A stretch of 64,000 nt of DNA from Oscillospiraceae bacterium. GTDB taxonomy: Bacteria > Bacillota > Clostridia > Oscillospirales > Ruminococcaceae. Under the pieces are notes generated by a model. That model was given only the letters and a program-made list of their open reading frames with translations, was not told the origin of the DNA and ran no database searches. The translations under genes and the position numbers were made by a program. Positions 31,377 to 40,656 of this stretch are shown here, one piece after another (the first letter of the stretch is position 1; the number at the start of each line of letters is the position of its first letter). The stretch lies in the NCBI GenBank assembly GCA_016298065.1, contig JAEDDN010000001.1:124001-188000 (forward strand). The letters run 5' to 3'.

Positions 31377-32876
31377 ATGGCGAAAGCAAAAAATAAATAT
31401 AAATCTCTGCTTGAGAATACTGCGATATTTGCTATAGGAACCTTTAGCTCTAAGTTTTTAGTGTATCTGTTGTTGCCGATATACACTATTGCTATGGCTA
31501 CAGGTGAGTTCGGTACTGCGGATATACTGGTTCAGACGACAAACCTACTTGTACCTCTTGTGACTATCGGTATAATTAACTCTATAATTCGCTTCGGGCT
31601 TGATAAAAGCTACAGAAAAAGCGATGTATTTACTACAGGCTTAATCTGCGTCGGCATAGGCTTTGCTTTTATACTTTTATTTATACCGCTTGTATTGTCG
31701 ATAGATAAGATTTCTAATTATACGCTTATACTTTATCTGTCGGTGCTTATGTCGTCGTTAAGACAGCTTTGCAACCAGTTTGTAAGGGCAAAGGGATATA
31801 TAAAGCTATATGCTTTTGACGGATTTTTCGCTACGGTAACTACCTGCTTGCTTACAATTTTATTTTTGCTTGTATTTAAGCTCGGTATCACAGGCTATAT
31901 GTTAGCGATAATCGTTACCGATTTTCTGTCATCAACAGGACTTTTTATAATAGCAAGCCTTTATAAGCATATAAAGTTTAAGGGGCTTAACCTTTCGGTT
32001 TCAAAATCTATGATAAAATACGCCTTACCGCTTATCCCGACCACTACAATGTGGTGGATAATAAACGTATCGGACAGATACCTTGTAACATATTTTTGCG
32101 GAAGCGATACAAACGGACTTTATGCCCTGGCGTCAAAAATCCCGTCAATCGTTGTGCTTATTTCAACCGTGTTTATAGAGGCGTGGCAGGTGTCTGCTGT
32201 TACCGAAAGCCAAAAAGGAAAACAGGATAAGTTTTTTTCTACGGTATTTAACGCCTATAGCTCAATAGTGTTTTTAGCTGCTTCGGGCATAACGATGTTT
32301 TGTAAACTGCTTATATACATTATGTCAAGCTCAAGCTATCACAGCGCATGGGAGTATATACCGTTTTTGGTAATAGCTACGAGCTTTAACTGCTTTGTCA
32401 CCTTTGTGGGAAGCATTTATATAGTCGAAAAGAAAAGCGTTATGTCATTTCTCACAACGCTTTTGGGTGCGGTTACAAATATAGTGCTAAACCTTATTCT
32501 TATTCCGATATTCGGCGCAAACGGAGCCGCTTTTGCAACCTTTGTAAGCTATTTTGCGGTATATGCGGCAAGAATGATAGATACAAAGAAATATATGAAG
32601 CTTAATGTAAACAAGGGCAAGTTTTACTTTAACCTTTTTGTTTTACTTTTGCAGGCAATTCTTATGATATTAAACACTGAGCACTGGTGGGTATTCCAAA
32701 TAATACTCTTCGTCATTATAGTGATTGCAAATATGAAATTTATAATAATGACGGTGCAAAAGATAATGCCGAAAGTAAAGGGAGCATTTAATAAGCTTAG
32801 ACGTAAAGGCAAACATAAGAAAGAAATCACAAAAACGGAGGTAGCGGAAATTGAAGAGAATAGCACAGTTTTATAA
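31377..32876 (+). CDS. Polysaccharide biosynthesis (MOP superfamily) flippase
   Basis: A 499-residue membrane protein with about 12-14 helices, related to Wzx/MurJ/SpoVB-type lipid-linked oligosaccharide flippases. The N-terminal LLENTAIFAIGTFSSKFLVYLLLPIYT and ALPLIPTTTMWWIINVSDRYLVTYFCGSDTNGLYALASKIP are classical Wzx blocks. The C-terminal about 30 residues are a charged tail (RRKGKHKKEITKTEVAEIEENS). The substrate is unknown. No glycosyltransferases are adjacent; the 3' end overlaps the next gene by 26 bases. Confidence 0.9.
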   Translation: MAKAKNKYKSLLENTAIFAIGTFSSKFLVYLLLPIYTIAMATGEFGTADILVQTTNLLVPLVTIGIINSIIRFGLDKSYRKSDVFTTGLICVGIGFAFILLFIPLVLSIDKISNYTLILYLSVLMSSLRQLCNQFVRAKGYIKLYAFDGFFATVTTCLLTILFLLVFKLGITGYMLAIIVTDFLSSTGLFIIASLYKHIKFKGLNLSVSKSMIKYALPLIPTTTMWWIINVSDRYLVTYFCGSDTNGLYALASKIPSIVVLISTVFIEAWQVSAVTESQKGKQDKFFSTVFNAYSSIVFLAASGITMFCKLLIYIMSSSSYHSAWEYIPFLVIATSFNCFVTFVGSIYIVEKKSVMSFLTTLLGAVTNIVLNLILIPIFGANGAAFATFVSYFAVYAARMIDTKKYMKLNVNKGKFYFNLFVLLLQAILMILNTEHWWVFQIILFVIIVIANMKFIIMTVQKIMPKVKGAFNKLRRKGKHKKEITKTEVAEIEENSTVL

Positions 32877-33363
32877 AGTTAGCTTTGAAAGGTTTTTTGA
32901 GGACTTTAAAAAGCTGTTTGGCGATATAGAAAAAAATAAATGCAAGAGCATTTATGACGATATAAAATTACCTAAAAGAGCGACTTTGGGCTCAGCGGGG
33001 TATGATTTTTATTCTCCGGTGGAATTTACTTTAAGCCCCGGCGAACAAATCACAATACCTACAGGTATAAGGGTAAAAATTGACGAAGGCTGGGTGTTAA
33101 AATGCTATCCGAGAAGCGGGCTTGGCTTTAAATATCGCCTACAGCTTAACAACACTGTGGGCATAATAGACAGCGACTATTATTACTCCGATAACGAAGG
33201 TCATATTATGTGTAAGCTTACAAACGACTCTAAGGACCAAAAGGAACTTGTAGTACAAAAGGGGACAGGTTTTTCGCAAGGCGTTTTTGTAGAGTACGGC
33301 ATTACATACGATGATGACGCAGTCGCTTTAAGAAACGGCGGCTTCGGCAGTACAGATAAATAA
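32851..33363 (+). CDS. dut: dUTP diphosphatase (dUTPase), with variant motif 4
   Basis: A 170-residue trimeric-type dUTPase, hydrolysing dUTP to dUMP. Motif 1 is RATLGSAGYDFYSP, motif 2 PRSGLGFK, motif 3 NTVGIIDSDYY and motif 5 RNGGFGSTDK. Motif 4, normally GxRIAQ, reads KGTGFSQGVF without the arginine. The N-terminal about 45 residues (FYKVSFERFFEDFKKLFGD...) and an acidic insertion YYYSDNEGH are clostridial-type additions. TTG 32851 is used, with GGAGG at 32836-32840. The gene begins within the flippase end, so the two are cotranscribed. Confidence 0.88.
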   Translation: MKRIAQFYKVSFERFFEDFKKLFGDIEKNKCKSIYDDIKLPKRATLGSAGYDFYSPVEFTLSPGEQITIPTGIRVKIDEGWVLKCYPRSGLGFKYRLQLNNTVGIIDSDYYYSDNEGHIMCKLTNDSKDQKELVVQKGTGFSQGVFVEYGITYDDDAVALRNGGFGSTDK

Positions 33364-33365
33364 AC

Positions 33366-33402
33366 TTAGCCTCACACCGATTTATTAGGTGTGAGGCTAT
33401 AT
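33366..33402. terminator. Convergent terminator between dut and spoIID
   Basis: TAGCCTCACACC and GGTGTGAGGCTA form a 12-bp stem with a 9-base loop and TATATTT after. Confidence 0.82.
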
Positions 33403-34449
33403 TTATGCTATATTTTCGATTACCGTATTAGGATAATAATGCGCTATTATTTCCTCATAAGTTTTGCCTTCGTTTGCCATAGCGTTTGCGCCGTATTGGC
33501 TAAGCCCTACGCCGTGACCGTAGCCTTTGGTGGTTATGGTGAAGGTATCATCATTAAACGAAACCTCAAAGCAAGCGCTCTTTAAGGAAAAGATAGATCT
33601 AAACTGCTGACCTGACAAGGTTTTATTGAGTACATTTACCGTTTTTACATAACCCGAGGAAGTGTATTCGCTTATTGTTATCCAGTTTTCCTTGTCGCTT
33701 GTAAAAATAATATCAGGATAGTTTTGATATAAAATGTTTTTGACTTCCTGCAGGGTAAATGTGACACTGCTTTCATAATTGGGCGAACTTATATCCTCCG
33801 AGCTTTCGGCAGGTACAAGATAAGCAACGTTTTGTCCCCAAACGTTTTCGCTCGACTCGGTGCTTCCCGAGGAAATGGCGTGAAACGCCGCTATAATAGG
33901 TTCATCTTCATAGGTTATGACCTTGTTAAAAACGCTGTCCACCAAATTGGAAATACGGCTGTATTTTTGCTCGTAATCGTCTTTGTAAAGCTCTTTTATC
34001 TGCTCTTTTGAATAATACGACTGATGTACATTGGGGTCTGTCGAAATAACTCCACCCTTTAGCGACTCGGTGGGGCTTTTAAGCTCGCCTGCAATAATTC
34101 TGAGTGCATAGGTATGCGCAATAACCGCTTGCGCTTTTATGGCTTCATCACTGTAGCTGTAGGGAATCTCCGCACAGACAACCCCTTTAATGTAATCCGA
34201 CATTAAAATATTTTCGGTTTCATTGGTTAAGTGATTAAATATGCAAATTTCAGAGTCAATACCGCTTATATTGTTATCCGGCGTAGTATTATCTGTTTCG
34301 GAATTATTGGGTTTACTCTGATAGCTTACTGCTTGTGCATAATTTTCACTTTTTTCCTGCAAATAACCATTATCTTTCCCAATGGCAATAAAGGGAATGG
34401 CTATAACTAATCCTATGGAAATTACCGATAATCTAAACTGCTTGTTCAC
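33403..34449 (-). CDS. spoIID: Stage II sporulation protein D (SpoIID/LytB domain)
   Basis: A 348-residue membrane-anchored lytic transglycosylase that, with SpoIIM/SpoIIP, strips septal peptidoglycan during engulfment. It has one N-terminal membrane anchor (RLSVISIGLVIAIPFIAI) and a Ser/Asn/Thr-rich linker. The catalytic block is YIKGVVCAEIPYSYSDEAIKAQAVIAHTYALR, with the glutamate in AEIP and with FHAISSGSTESSENVWG. The C-terminal KGYGHGVGLSQYGANAMANEGKTYEEIIAHYYPNT completes the domain. The start is GTG 34449 after AAGGAG; the longer frame to 34482 lies upstream of that SD. It is direct evidence for a sporulating lineage. Confidence 0.93.
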   Translation of the reverse strand: MNKQFRLSVISIGLVIAIPFIAIGKDNGYLQEKSENYAQAVSYQSKPNNSETDNTTPDNNISGIDSEICIFNHLTNETENILMSDYIKGVVCAEIPYSYSDEAIKAQAVIAHTYALRIIAGELKSPTESLKGGVISTDPNVHQSYYSKEQIKELYKDDYEQKYSRISNLVDSVFNKVITYEDEPIIAAFHAISSGSTESSENVWGQNVAYLVPAESSEDISSPNYESSVTFTLQEVKNILYQNYPDIIFTSDKENWITISEYTSSGYVKTVNVLNKTLSGQQFRSIFSLKSACFEVSFNDDTFTITTKGYGHGVGLSQYGANAMANEGKTYEEIIAHYYPNTVIENIA

Positions 34450-34509
34450 TTTAAAAATCTCCTTTGTTTTACGTTTATGCAAGAAAAAATAATGTTTCTT
34501 GCAAAGCGA

Positions 34510-34538
34510 TTGACTTTTATGTCACATTATGTTAAAAT
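34510..34538 (+). promoter_or_regulatory. Predicted promoter of citrate synthase gene
   Basis: TTGACT at 34510-34515, 17-base spacer, TAAAAT at 34533-34538, 34 bases before the ATG. It is divergent from spoIID. Confidence 0.6.
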
Positions 34539-34572
34539 ATATATTACTTATCTTGATATAAGGAGGCACTTT

Positions 34573-35937
34573 ATGGCTTACAATAACGAAAATATAAAGC
34601 TTGATTTCATTAAACAGTTATGCGAAGAATACGAAAAATATAACTACATAGACCCTAAATATTATGAAAGAATTAACATAAAAAGAGGACTCAGAAACAG
34701 CGACGGCACAGGTGTACTTGCAGGCTTAACCCGTATTTGTAATGTACACGGTTACGTTATGGACGAGGGAGAAAAGCGTGCCCAAGAGGGTAGACTTACC
34801 TACAGGGGAATTGACATAGCAGATATTGTAAGTCATTGTAATGAGGAGGACCGTTTCGGCTTTGAGGAAACGGTATATCTTCTTATTTTCGGCTCGCTTC
34901 CGACTGCCTCTGAGCTTAAAAGCTTCAGACAGATGATGAGCAAATTCAGAGAGCTTCCCGATAACTTTTTTGAGGATATGATTTTAAAGGCACCCTCAAA
35001 AAACATTATGAATAAGCTTGCTCGCTCGGTATTGGCACTTTACTCTTATGACGAGAATGCCGAGGAGCAGGGAATTGACTTTGAAATATTAAAGGCGCTA
35101 AAGCTTATAGCTCAGCTCCCAAACGTTATGGTAAAGGCATATCAGGTTAAAAACAGCCACTTTAACGGCGGTTCTATGATACTTCATCCGCTTATCGAGG
35201 GCCACAGTACCTCTGAAATGATTTTGTCGCTTTTAAGACCTGACAGAAAGTTTACAAAACAAGAGGCGCTTTTGCTTGATACCTGTATGATTTTGCATGC
35301 AGAACACGGCGGAGGAAATAACTCAACCTTTACCTGTAGAGTACTTACCTCATCGGGTACAGACGCATACGCTGCTTATGCAGGCGCTATAAGCTCGCTC
35401 AAAGGGCACAGACACGGCGGTGCAAACAAAAAGGTGACCGCAATGCTCGAATGTATAAAAAAAGGCGTTAAAAATTATGACGACGAGGACGAAATGCTTG
35501 AGTTCTTAAAAAAGATTATCAGCAAAAAAGCAGGCGACGGCACAGGACTTATTTACGGTATGGGTCACGCAGTTTACACAAAATCCGACCCGAGAGCAGT
35601 TATCTTAAAGAAAAACGCCGGAAAGCTTGCTAAGGGAAGCGAATTTGAAGAGGAATTTAACATATTGCAAGCAGTAGAAAAGCTTACCCCGATAGCTTTT
35701 AAAGAGGTTAAACAAAGCGATAAGGTTATGTGTGCAAACGTAGATTTGTACTCCGGATTTGTGTATAGAATGTTAAAGATTCCCGACGACCTTTTCACAC
35801 CGCTTTTTGCTTGTTCTCGTATGGCGGGCTGGGCGGCTCACCGAATGGAAGCTATGTATAACGACAAGCGTATAATAAGACCTGCGTATAAGGCAATTTC
35901 ATCAGAACGTGATTATGTTCCTATTGCAGAAAGATAG
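34573..35937 (+). CDS. gltA: Citrate synthase
   Basis: A 454-residue enzyme condensing oxaloacetate and acetyl-CoA to citrate. The catalytic His blocks are LLDTCMILHAEHGGGNNSTF and SSLKGHRHGGANKKV, and the Asp/Arg block is YGMGHAVYTKSDPRA; a further C-terminal Arg region is SRMAGWAAHRMEAM. The about 50-residue N-terminal extension before RGLRNSDGTGVLAG is usual in clostridial long forms. In an anaerobe it probably feeds glutamate synthesis via an incomplete TCA branch. ATG 34573 follows AGGAGG; the frame upstream to 34477 precedes the promoter. A methylcitrate synthase role cannot be excluded. Confidence 0.94.
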   Translation: MAYNNENIKLDFIKQLCEEYEKYNYIDPKYYERINIKRGLRNSDGTGVLAGLTRICNVHGYVMDEGEKRAQEGRLTYRGIDIADIVSHCNEEDRFGFEETVYLLIFGSLPTASELKSFRQMMSKFRELPDNFFEDMILKAPSKNIMNKLARSVLALYSYDENAEEQGIDFEILKALKLIAQLPNVMVKAYQVKNSHFNGGSMILHPLIEGHSTSEMILSLLRPDRKFTKQEALLLDTCMILHAEHGGGNNSTFTCRVLTSSGTDAYAAYAGAISSLKGHRHGGANKKVTAMLECIKKGVKNYDDEDEMLEFLKKIISKKAGDGTGLIYGMGHAVYTKSDPRAVILKKNAGKLAKGSEFEEEFNILQAVEKLTPIAFKEVKQSDKVMCANVDLYSGFVYRMLKIPDDLFTPLFACSRMAGWAAHRMEAMYNDKRIIRPAYKAISSERDYVPIAER

Positions 35938-35940
35938 ATT

Positions 35941-35972
35941 AAAAACCATCGGCTACACCGATGGTTTTTGTG
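35941..35972 (+). terminator. Rho-independent terminator of citrate synthase gene
   Basis: AAAACCATCGG-CTACA-CCGATGGTTTT with trailing T and GTGTTTTT. Confidence 0.88.
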
Positions 35973-36028
35973 TTTTTAAGCCACCCCAATAGACTAATAA
36001 TTCTCGTGCTTTAGCTATGCCTTAATAC

Positions 36029-36057
36029 TTGTAAATTAAACGTCATTATGGTATAAT
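36029..36057 (+). promoter_or_regulatory. Predicted promoter of the lipoprotein/two-component operon
   Basis: TTGTAA at 36029-36034, 17-base spacer, TATAAT at 36052-36057. It is followed by a small hairpin AAGCC-TTTAC-GGCTT before the SD. Confidence 0.6.
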
Positions 36058-36140
36058 AAGCTAAATAGATTTTGCTTAAAAATTAAGATTAAACATAAGC
36101 CTTTACGGCTTTTTATCACATAAAAAGGGAGGTGCGGTAT

Positions 36141-37484
36141 ATGAAGTTTAAAATAGCTATAATGCTCCTTATGGTACTTTTTTTAACCACAGGCTGTGAT
36201 TTTAACCCTTATAACATAGAAGATTTGCTTTTGCCTCCCAAACTTTCCGACGAGCAGCAATATATCGACGCCGCCTTGAGCGAGAGTATAAAGGGAAATT
36301 ACAATCTCGTATACCCACGCTCGGGAGAGTATAAATCAGCGTTTATTATGAAGGATATTGACGGCGACGATATGGAGGAGGCAATAGCCTTTTACAGAAA
36401 AAATAATTCTCTCTCCAATACCTCCTCGCTCAGAATAACCTTTTTAAATAAGGATACCGATAACGATAAATGGTATTGCGAATACGACCTTGATGCCAGG
36501 GCAGGAAGCGGAGTGGACAAGCTCATTTTCGTAAGCTGTGACAACAAGGTATATATAGCTGTAACCTACGACAACTCGGCGTCAACCGATAATATTTTAA
36601 AGATATACGCTTATTCAAACGACTCGGTAGAGGAGATTTTCTCAACAAACTGTATAGATTTTACTGCCTACGATATGAACTTAGACGGTACTGACGAGAT
36701 AATTTATATGTCAGCCTTGCCATACGGCGATAACGAAAATTATACCCGCACCAAAGCGACTATGATAAGGATAAACGACGGCGGCGTTGAAACTATGGCG
36801 GACACATATATGAACAGCAGTACCACAAGCTATCTTAATATGTATAACGGCTTTGTAGGAAACAATACGCCGGCAATTTATCTTGACGCACAGATAGGCA
36901 ATCGCTTCGAGGGCACTGAAATACTTATGGTAATAGGCAACGAGCTTGTAAATATGATGAGCGATGATTCGGTTGAGTTGTTTTTAAACACCTACAGAAT
37001 GTATGGATATTCGTCTATGGATTTGGATTCGGATAAAATATACGAAATCCCGTCCTTTATAACAGTACCCGGATACGAAAACGTATCAGAGGACGAACGA
37101 CTTTATTATATAAACTGGCAAAATTATGAGCGTGGCGAGCTTGTTAAAAAGTTTATAACCTATGTCGATTATCCTTTCGGATATTTACTTAACGTTCCTG
37201 AAGAGTGGCTAAGTAAGGTTACGGTAAAGCTCGATAAGGAAAATAATGAGCTTAGCTTTTATGAATATAAAGACGCTTCGAATGAAAGCGCAAAAATACT
37301 ATTTACAATAAAGGTATTCACAAGAACCGACTGGGAAAGCCAAAAGGATACATCGGCTTACAACCTTATCACCTATGGAGGCGGACAGCTTGTTTATACC
37401 TGTAAGGTTTACAAAAATTCCACACAATATGACGTAAGCTTATCTGATGTAACTAATATGTTCGGATTACTGGAAAGTCACTAA
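36141..37484 (+). CDS. Lipoprotein of unknown function, FG-GAP/VCBS-like repeats
   Basis: A 447-residue exported lipoprotein: signal MKFKIAIMLLMVLFLTTGC, lipobox TTGC. It has several Asp-rich repeats of the type MKDIDGDDMEEAIAFY, AYDMNLDGTDEIIYM and MDLDSDKIYEIPSFI, resembling integrin-like/VCBS calcium-loop repeats that form a propeller. It is followed 27 bases later by a response regulator and then a histidine kinase, so it may be a surface accessory or output of that system (inference). ATG 36141 follows GGAGGTG. Confidence 0.8.
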   Translation: MKFKIAIMLLMVLFLTTGCDFNPYNIEDLLLPPKLSDEQQYIDAALSESIKGNYNLVYPRSGEYKSAFIMKDIDGDDMEEAIAFYRKNNSLSNTSSLRITFLNKDTDNDKWYCEYDLDARAGSGVDKLIFVSCDNKVYIAVTYDNSASTDNILKIYAYSNDSVEEIFSTNCIDFTAYDMNLDGTDEIIYMSALPYGDNENYTRTKATMIRINDGGVETMADTYMNSSTTSYLNMYNGFVGNNTPAIYLDAQIGNRFEGTEILMVIGNELVNMMSDDSVELFLNTYRMYGYSSMDLDSDKIYEIPSFITVPGYENVSEDERLYYINWQNYERGELVKKFITYVDYPFGYLLNVPEEWLSKVTVKLDKENNELSFYEYKDASNESAKILFTIKVFTRTDWESQKDTSAYNLITYGGGQLVYTCKVYKNSTQYDVSLSDVTNMFGLLESH

Positions 37485-37511
37485 AGTGTATTAAAGTATA
37501 GGAGAGGTAAT

Positions 37512-38213
37512 ATGAAAAAGATTCTTGTATGCGAAGATGAAGACGTTATAAGAGATTTTGTGGTTATAAATCTTAAACGATCGGGATATGAGGTTACAGA
37601 CGTATCCTGCGGAGAGGACGCACTAGAGAAGTTTGAGGAGCATAACGGTCAGTTTGATATAGTTTTGCTCGATATTATGATGCCGGGTATAGACGGCTTT
37701 ACGGTGTGTAAAAAGATAAGGGAAAAGAGCAATACCATAGGCATAATCTTACTTTCTGCAAAAACTCAGGAGATGGATAAAGTAGGCGGACTTATGATAG
37801 GCGCAGACGATTATATAACAAAGCCTTTTAGCCCGTCGGAGCTTGTTGCAAGGGTTGACGCTTTGTCAAGAAGAGTAGGTTTAAGTCAGGCCTCGACAAA
37901 AGACAATATAGCTATCGAGTCAGGACCTTTCGTATTGTCGCCAAAAAGCAGAACTCTTACCAAAAACGGCGAAATTATCGATTTAACTCAGGTTGAGTAT
38001 CAAATTATGGATTTGCTTTTAAGAAATAAAAATACCGCATTAGAGAGAAGCAAAATTCTCGAAGAAATATGGGGTGACAATTATTACGGCGATTTAAAGA
38101 TTGTAGACGTAAACATAAGACGACTCAGAATGAAGGTAGAGGACGAGCCTTCAAATCCCGAATATATACAGACGGTTTGGGGCTACGGCTATAAATGGTA
38201 CGATAAAGACTGA
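37512..38213 (+). CDS. OmpR-family DNA-binding response regulator
   Basis: A 233-residue two-domain regulator. The receiver domain has acidic residues EDED (8-11), phospho-acceptor Asp 54 in VLLDIMMPGIDG and conserved Lys in DDYITKPFSPSE. The C-terminal winged helix has LTQVEYQIMDLLLRNKNTALERSKILEEIWGDNYYG and VDVNIRRLRMKVE...YIQTVWGYGYKW. It ends with a genuine TGA stop. Partner kinase is the next gene. Targets unknown. Confidence 0.95.
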   Translation: MKKILVCEDEDVIRDFVVINLKRSGYEVTDVSCGEDALEKFEEHNGQFDIVLLDIMMPGIDGFTVCKKIREKSNTIGIILLSAKTQEMDKVGGLMIGADDYITKPFSPSELVARVDALSRRVGLSQASTKDNIAIESGPFVLSPKSRTLTKNGEIIDLTQVEYQIMDLLLRNKNTALERSKILEEIWGDNYYGDLKIVDVNIRRLRMKVEDEPSNPEYIQTVWGYGYKWYDKD

Positions 38214-38247
38214 TTGTTTTTAAATTTTAAGTTAAGGCGGTGAGGGT

Positions 38248-39678
38248 ATGGCTTATAAAAGCATAACAAAAAGATGGCTTTTTAACAGCTTCGGCATAAT
38301 AGTCATAGTGGTTTTGTTAATTGATATAGCCGTACTTTTTGCCGTTAGAAATTACTATTATTCCTATACAAACAGCTTTTTAAAGTCTGCCGTTAACGGT
38401 GCCGAAACCTTAATGCAGCAATACTATAACGATTCTAACGTAAACCTAAATACAAAGCTTCGCTCTATGGTAGAGGAATTTAGCTACAAAGACCGCATAG
38501 AGATGATGTTAATTGACTTTAACGGCGATATTGTAATGACCTCAAGCGGCTTTGAAACTACAAACCTAAATCCCGATGAGGAACAGATGCCCGATTATGA
38601 AAAGGCGCTTTCTTCCGCTGACGGTACGGGAAGCTATGTAGGCAAGATGTCTGTCACAGGCGAAAAAATAATGGCAATCAGCGTGGTTTGCCCCGACGTT
38701 ACAAGCGATTATTCGGCTATCAGATATGTGGTGTCGCTTAAAAAGGTAGACAATACAGTAATGTTACTTATGCTTGTAATAAACTTAGCATTTTTGGCAG
38801 TAATAGTACTTATATTCATTTCAAATTTTTATTTCATAAAGTCAATCGTTATACCTATAAGAAAGATTGGAAATACCGCCAGAAAATTTGCCGCAGGCGA
38901 TATGAGCGAGAGAATAAATAAACATTCAAACGACGAGGTAGGCGAACTTGGCGATATATTAAACTATATGGCTGACGAGATACAAAATACCGAAAAGATG
39001 AAAAACGAGTTTATCTCTTCCGTATCGCACGAGCTTAGAACTCCGCTTACGGCTATTAAGGGCTGGAGCGAAACGCTTATGACAACTAACCCCGAAGAAA
39101 CGCAGATGATAACAAAGGGTATGCGTGTTATAAATAACGAAACTCAAAGACTTGCAGACATGGTTGAGGATTTGCTTGACTTTTCCAGAATGCAAAGCGG
39201 CGGCTTTAAATTCACTATGGCAAAAATGGACGTGCTGGCAGAGCTTGGCGACGCAGTGCTTATGTACACCGAAAAGGCACGCAGAGAAAATATTAAGCTT
39301 ATTTATAACGAACCGCAAAGCTTACCGTTTATATTCGGCGACAAAAACCGTATAAAGCAGGTGTTTATAAACGTAATAGATAACGCCCTTAAATACACCG
39401 AAAGCGGCGGTACAATTACGGTAAGCGCCTTAGAAGATGGTGAGAGAATAAAGGTTACCGTTAAGGATACGGGTTGCGGAATTTCAAAAGAGGATTTACC
39501 TAAAGTTAAACAAAAGTTTTATAAGGCAAACCACACAAAACACGGCTCCGGTATAGGACTTGCGGTGGTAAATGAAATTATCACAATGCACGAGGGCGAG
39601 CTTTTAATTGACAGTAAGCTAAGTAAAGGAACCACCGTTACTGTTGTGTTGCCGTCAAATGCAAAAAATCACGGTTAA
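38248..39678 (+). CDS. Membrane sensor histidine kinase
   Basis: A 476-residue kinase. It has transmembrane helix 1 at about 13-34, an extracytoplasmic sensor of about 140 residues, and transmembrane helix 2 at about 175-197. A HAMP domain (IVIPIRKIGNTARKFAAGDMSERI), a HisKA domain with phospho-His 261 in SSVSHELRTPLTAIKGW and an HATPase with N-box FINVIDNALKYT, G1 DTGCGIS and G2 GSGIGLAVVNEI complete it. The architecture is PhoR/WalK-like without a visible PAS domain. It forms a pair with the response regulator upstream; the signal is unknown. Confidence 0.94.
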   Translation: MAYKSITKRWLFNSFGIIVIVVLLIDIAVLFAVRNYYYSYTNSFLKSAVNGAETLMQQYYNDSNVNLNTKLRSMVEEFSYKDRIEMMLIDFNGDIVMTSSGFETTNLNPDEEQMPDYEKALSSADGTGSYVGKMSVTGEKIMAISVVCPDVTSDYSAIRYVVSLKKVDNTVMLLMLVINLAFLAVIVLIFISNFYFIKSIVIPIRKIGNTARKFAAGDMSERINKHSNDEVGELGDILNYMADEIQNTEKMKNEFISSVSHELRTPLTAIKGWSETLMTTNPEETQMITKGMRVINNETQRLADMVEDLLDFSRMQSGGFKFTMAKMDVLAELGDAVLMYTEKARRENIKLIYNEPQSLPFIFGDKNRIKQVFINVIDNALKYTESGGTITVSALEDGERIKVTVKDTGCGISKEDLPKVKQKFYKANHTKHGSGIGLAVVNEIITMHEGELLIDSKLSKGTTVTVVLPSNAKNHG

Positions 39679-39710
39679 AATAATAAGCTTAAAGTATGGA
39701 AGGAAAAAAT

Positions 39711-40652
39711 ATGGCTGGTAGTAAGCATAAAAGTAAAATCGGAGGGCAAGCCTTAATCGAAGGAATAATGATGAGAGGCGTTTATAAATCCGCTATGGCG
39801 GTAAGACTTCCCGATAAAACAATAGATGTTGAAGAGTGGGATACACAAAGCGGTAAAAAAAGATTGAAAGTTTTAAGACTGCCGTTTATAAGAGGAATTT
39901 TTAACTTTATAGATAGCCTTGTGTCAGGCTATAGATGCCTTATGAAGTCCGCAGAAAAGTCGGGAATGGATCTTGAAATGGACGAAGAGCCTACTAAATT
40001 TGAAAAATGGCTTGATGATAAATTCGGCGATAATATCGTAAAGATAGTTACCTATATAGGTGCGGCTTTAGGTGTAATATTAGCGCTGGTTTTATTTATG
40101 TATCTGCCTGCACTTATAGTAAAGGGCATAAACAGTGTTGCAGACGTAGGTATATTCCGTTCACTTATTGAGGGCATTATAAAGATAATAGTGTTTATTA
40201 TTTATTTGTGGCTTACCTCAAAATTAAGCGATATAGCAAGGGTATATAAATATCACGGAGCTGAGCATAAAACCATAGCTTGCTTTGAAGCAGGTGAGGA
40301 GCTTACCGTCGAAAACATAAAAAAACAAAGTCGCTTTCATCCAAGATGCGGTACAAGCTTTATCATTATAGTTTTGATAATAAGTATACTTGTCTTTTCG
40401 GTTGTTACCTGGTCAAGCTTACTTATAAGGGTGCTTTTAAAGCTTTTGTTACTGCCTGTTGTTGTGGGCATTTCTTATGAAATAATTATGCTTGCAGGGC
40501 GTTATGATAACATTGTAACCCGCATAATTTCTTTCCCGGGCTTAATGCTTCAAAGGCTTACCACAAACGAGCCTGACGACGACCAGATAGAAGTCGCTAT
40601 CGAGGCAATAAAGCCGTGTATACCTCAAAATCTTGAAGATGACAGGTGGTAA
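39711..40652 (+). CDS. DUF1385 (YqhQ-like) membrane protein
   Basis: A 313-residue protein. The signature starts KIGGQALIEGIMMRGVYKSAMAVRLPD. Four or five hydrophobic segments follow, and KYHGAEHKTIACFEAGEELTVENIKKQSRFHPRCGTSFIIIV contains conserved His/Cys residues. Function is unknown; the gene is typically next to prmC and prfA in Firmicutes, as here. ATG 39711 is preferred because GAAGGA lies 7 bases before it; the ATG at 39696 is the alternative. Confidence 0.9.
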   Translation: MAGSKHKSKIGGQALIEGIMMRGVYKSAMAVRLPDKTIDVEEWDTQSGKKRLKVLRLPFIRGIFNFIDSLVSGYRCLMKSAEKSGMDLEMDEEPTKFEKWLDDKFGDNIVKIVTYIGAALGVILALVLFMYLPALIVKGINSVADVGIFRSLIEGIIKIIVFIIYLWLTSKLSDIARVYKYHGAEHKTIACFEAGEELTVENIKKQSRFHPRCGTSFIIIVLIISILVFSVVTWSSLLIRVLLKLLLLPVVVGISYEIIMLAGRYDNIVTRIISFPGLMLQRLTTNEPDDDQIEVAIEAIKPCIPQNLEDDRW

Positions 40653-40656
40653 GGCT

